Shown: piece after piece, positions 6,574 to 8,883 of the stretch
Numbering within the stretch: position 1 is the first letter of the stretch
How the letters are laid out: each line of letters begins with the position of its first letter
Assembly (NCBI GenBank): GCA_031423955.1
Contig: JANPGJ010000637.1
Span: 1-8,883, forward strand
DNA: 8,883 bases
Source of the DNA: JAEUOS01 sp031423955
GTDB lineage: Bacteria > Pseudomonadota > Gammaproteobacteria > Burkholderiales > JAEUOS01
Direction of reading: 5' to 3'
The notes under the pieces: generated by a model
Databases searched by the model: none
Told to the model about the DNA's origin: nothing
What the model saw: only the letters and a program-made list of their open reading frames with translations
Translations under genes and position numbers: made by a program

Positions 6574-8615
6574 GGCTGGTGCTCCGTGGTCGATGTGTTG
6601 ATGGTACGCCACAGGCGCTCGGCCGTCAGTGGAAAGTCCAGATCGGTGATCGCGTAAGGCGCGAGTGCGTCGATCGCAGCATTGAGCAATGAAGCCGGCA
6701 CGCCGATGGTGCCGGCTTCACCCACGCCCTTGGCGCCAAGCGAATTGGCGGTGGTCGGAATGCACAGGCTTTCGAGTTCAAGCAGCGGCATGTCGGCCGC
6801 GCGCGGCAATGCGTAGTCGGCGAGGGAGCCGGTCAGCAACTGCCCGTGGTCGTCATAGACGATGCGTTCCAGCAGCGCCTGGCCAATGCCTTGCGCAAGG
6901 CCGCCCTGCAACTGGCCTTCGGCGAGCATTGGCGAAATGACATGTGCGGCATCGTCCACCCACACCATGCGTTCGATGCGCGGCTGCCCGGTGTCGCGGT
7001 CGATCGCCATCCGGCTGATCACACAGCCGTAACTCCAGGCCTCACCCGGGGTGTGATAAATCGATTCGGCCGTCAGCGGCAGGGCTTCGCCGGCTGCGCG
7101 CCGGGCAGCGGCAGCGCGCGCCGCTTCGAGCACCGCGCTGCCGCCGATGGCGATGCTGCGGCTGGCCAGCGCGCCGATGCCATCCGGGCAGGCGGCGGTA
7201 TCACCGTCGACCACGCTCACCGCCGTCACTGCGCATCCGAGCTCCGCGGCGGCGATCACCGCATAGCTGGTGCGATGGCCCTGGCCTTGCGCCGCCGAAC
7301 CGCTGGCCACCAGCACGCTGCCGTCTTGCCGCAAGGTCGCGCGTGCGCTTTCCCAGCCCTGGCCGCAAGGGTCGACATACATCGCCACGCCGATCCCGAC
7401 CAGCTCGCCGGCGGCACGGCGCCGCGCCTGCGCGGTACGTTCTGCCGCGTAGTCGAAGCGCGCGCAGGCACGCGTAAGCGCCAGGCAATAGTCGCCGGAA
7501 TCGAAACACTCGCCGGTTGGCGTGGTGTACGGCATCGCCGCCGCCGCGATCAGGTTGCGGCGGCGCAGTTCGACCGGATCGATGCCGCTCGCGGCAGCAG
7601 CGGCGTCGATCAGGCGCTCGACCAGAATGGTCGCCTCGGGGCGGCCGGCACCACGGTAGATGTTGACCGCCGCCGTGTTCGCCATCGAACCCTGCGCCAC
7701 GATGTCAATGCCGGGGATGTGGTACGGGCCGGGCAAGATGCGCGCCGCGTTGCGCGCCGGCATTGCCGCGCTGAACGGCAGCCAGGCGCCAAGCGGGAAT
7801 GCGAGCCGCGCTTCCAGGTGCAGGAAGCGGCCGTTGCCGTTGATCGTCAGCGCACCTTCCAGCGCTGCGCCGCGACCGTGGGTTGCCGAGCTGAAATCGT
7901 CGCTGCGCGACGACTGCCATTTGAGCGAGCCACCCAGCCGACAAGCGGCGAACGACACCACCAGGTCTTCCGGATTGACCGAGGCGCGGGCGCCAAACGC
8001 ACCGCCGACATCCGGCGTGATCACCCGCACCTGTTGCGTGTCCAGGCCAAGCATGCGCGCGATGTCATCGCGCGCCCGTGCCGGCGACTGGCTCGGCAGC
8101 CAGACCGTGAGCAAGGCGCCATCCCACTGCGCGATGGCGGCACGGGTTTCCATCGGTGTGGCGGCAAGTCGCGGCTGCCGATGCCGGACAACAACACGCA
8201 GGTTGCCAGCCGCCGCCGCATCCGCAGGCGCGCCGCTCTTGTGTTCGAAGCGCACCACGGCAGTGGCACCAGGCTTCAAGTCACCGTCGGCCGGCAATTC
8301 GGCGTATTCGACATCCACCAGCTCGGCCGCCGCTTCCGCCGCCGCGCGCGACAGCGCGACCACCAGCGCAATTGGCTGGCCGACCGATTGCACCGCGTCA
8401 CCGGCCAGCAGCGGGCATGGCCAGGGATTCATCGCCGCTGCGATCGGGTTGATCGGTGGAATGCAGGCGCCGCCAAGATCGGCGGCGACGAACACGGCAC
8501 GCACCTCAGGTGCGGCGAGGGCGGCGTGAATGTCAACCCTGGTCAAGCGCGCATGGGCGTGCGGGCTGCACACGAACACCGCATGCAGCATGCCGTCATG
8601 GCACACGTCATGCAC
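6570..8615 (-). CDS. Molybdenum hydroxylase large subunit (XDH/CoxL family), 5'-truncated
   Basis: This encodes 681 residues from a GTG at 8615. Family features, in order, are GMLHAVFVCSPHAHARL near the start, VGQPIALVVA, GGAFGAR (204-210), YRGAGRPEA (320-328), AQGQGH for molybdopterin (442-447), and GAKGVGEAGTIG with the catalytic glutamate E633. Such subunits hydroxylate heteroaromatic rings or aldehydes using water, together with FAD and 2Fe-2S subunits that are not in this window. The family's N-terminal segment is present in frame before the GTG, as RVEDLRLITGRGQY (8616-8657), but no ATG, GTG or TTG precedes it. The TAA of the toxin gene at 8691-8693 closes the frame. The native start was thus probably lost. 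The product is shorter than the usual 750-800 residues, also through a short stretch at about 500-525. The active site looks intact, but function is uncertain. Confidence 0.85.
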   Translation of the reverse strand: MHDVCHDGMLHAVFVCSPHAHARLTRVDIHAALAAPEVRAVFVAADLGGACIPPINPIAAAMNPWPCPLLAGDAVQSVGQPIALVVALSRAAAEAAAELVDVEYAELPADGDLKPGATAVVRFEHKSGAPADAAAAGNLRVVVRHRQPRLAATPMETRAAIAQWDGALLTVWLPSQSPARARDDIARMLGLDTQQVRVITPDVGGAFGARASVNPEDLVVSFAACRLGGSLKWQSSRSDDFSSATHGRGAALEGALTINGNGRFLHLEARLAFPLGAWLPFSAAMPARNAARILPGPYHIPGIDIVAQGSMANTAAVNIYRGAGRPEATILVERLIDAAAAASGIDPVELRRRNLIAAAAMPYTTPTGECFDSGDYCLALTRACARFDYAAERTAQARRRAAGELVGIGVAMYVDPCGQGWESARATLRQDGSVLVASGSAAQGQGHRTSYAVIAAAELGCAVTAVSVVDGDTAACPDGIGALASRSIAIGGSAVLEAARAAAARRAAGEALPLTAESIYHTPGEAWSYGCVISRMAIDRDTGQPRIERMVWVDDAAHVISPMLAEGQLQGGLAQGIGQALLERIVYDDHGQLLTGSLADYALPRAADMPLLELESLCIPTTANSLGAKGVGEAGTIGVPASLLNAAIDALAPYAITDLDFPLTAERLWRTINTSTTEHQP
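6582..6585 (-). promoter_or_regulatory. Ribosome-binding site of the DapA-like gene
   Basis: On the minus strand GGAG lies 8 nt before ATG 6573, inside the end of the molybdenum hydroxylase gene. With the ATGA overlap it supports translational coupling and decides the start. Confidence 0.6.
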
Positions 8616-8690
8616 GTACTGACCACGACCGGTGATCAGGCGCAGGTCTTCGACTCGGGATGGGGTGATGGGAGTGTGCGGATGTGATGA

Positions 8691-8883
8691 TTAGACACGA
8701 ACCTGCCAATATCCAGGCTCTTGCCTTTGGTGCGCGACGGCAAAAAAATACGGTCCATCCGCCATCGCGCGATAGACAATGGAGTAAGGAAAGCGCCGGA
8801 AGGGGTACACGCGAAGGCCGCCTTTAGACTTCGTCCCCAGTTGCTGGTTTGCTGCAACCAGTTCAGCAACTCTTTCAAATTCG
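8691..8883 (-). CDS. RelE/ParE-family toxin, C-terminal part (runs off right edge)
   Basis: The last 64 codons are visible on the minus strand, ending in TAA at 8691-8693. The start lies outside the window. The sequence reads FERVAELVAANQQLG, then LRVYPFRRFPYSIVYR, FFAVAHQRQEPGYWQVRV and stop. This is the typical C-terminal half of RelE/ParE toxins: the R-x-Y/F-P-x-RRFPYxIVYR strand pair, then the VAHxRRxPGYW end. ParE-type toxins poison gyrase and RelE types cut mRNA at the ribosome; the subfamily cannot be told. The antitoxin, usually encoded just upstream, would be beyond position 8883. The end of the protein looks natural and complete. The gene abuts the 5'-truncated molybdenum hydroxylase gene in the same reading frame, separated by the single stop codon. 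Confidence 0.82.
   Translation of the reverse strand, partial: EFERVAELVAANQQLGTKSKGGLRVYPFRRFPYSIVYRAMADGPYFFAVAHQRQEPGYWQVRV

Noticed and set aside
5302..6657. Plus-strand open frame of 451 codons across the Bug and DapA-like genes
   Set aside because: It is antisense to two well-supported genes and has no recognisable domain; a shadow of GC-rich codon use.
6846..8687. Plus-strand open frame of 613 codons opposite the Mo-hydroxylase
   Set aside because: The opposite strand carries ordered molybdopterin and active-site motifs; this frame has Arg/Ala-rich composition and no motif.
8636..8878. Minus-strand 80-codon frame at the right edge
   Set aside because: It is out of frame with the RelE/ParE-like reading, which has clear toxin motifs and a natural stop.

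Overview
The window looks like an accessory or rearranged region of a high-GC proteobacterium. A betaproteobacterium, probably Burkholderiales or a relative, fits best. The clues are a solitary Bug/TctC-type periplasmic receptor, a PEP-CTERM (exosortase-sorted) protein, the aromatic and heterocycle catabolic genes, and the GC-rich codon use. No species can be named from the sequence alone.

Right part, 2235-8693, minus strand: five genes run in one direction in what looks like a catabolic operon. In order of transcription they are a molybdenum hydroxylase large subunit (xanthine dehydrogenase/CoxL family), a DapA-superfamily lyase or hydratase (4-bp ATGA overlap), a Bug-type solute receptor, a 3-hydroxyanthranilate 3,4-dioxygenase-like cupin with every metal and substrate residue present, and a full-length GMC flavin oxidoreductase. 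The likely theme is uptake, hydroxylation, ring cleavage and further oxidation of a small aromatic or N-heterocyclic acid; the substrate cannot be read from the sequence. The first gene is damaged: its conserved N-terminal segment is in frame but has no ordinary start codon. It sits directly behind the 3' end of a RelE/ParE-type toxin gene that enters from the right edge.

Left part, 1-2234: this is largely gene debris. It holds the C-terminal end of a second GMC oxidoreductase (sharing a 39-bp exact repeat with the intact copy), C-terminal pieces of an SMP-30/gluconolactonase-like protein and of a SCO1/SenC-like protein that overlap by ATGA, and a piece of a gentisate-dioxygenase-type cupin. 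A 22-bp perfect hairpin lies among them. The one intact gene here encodes a secreted PEP-CTERM protein of unknown function, with its own recognisable sigma-70 promoter and Shine-Dalgarno site.

No tRNA, rRNA, CRISPR array, insertion sequence or transposase was seen.
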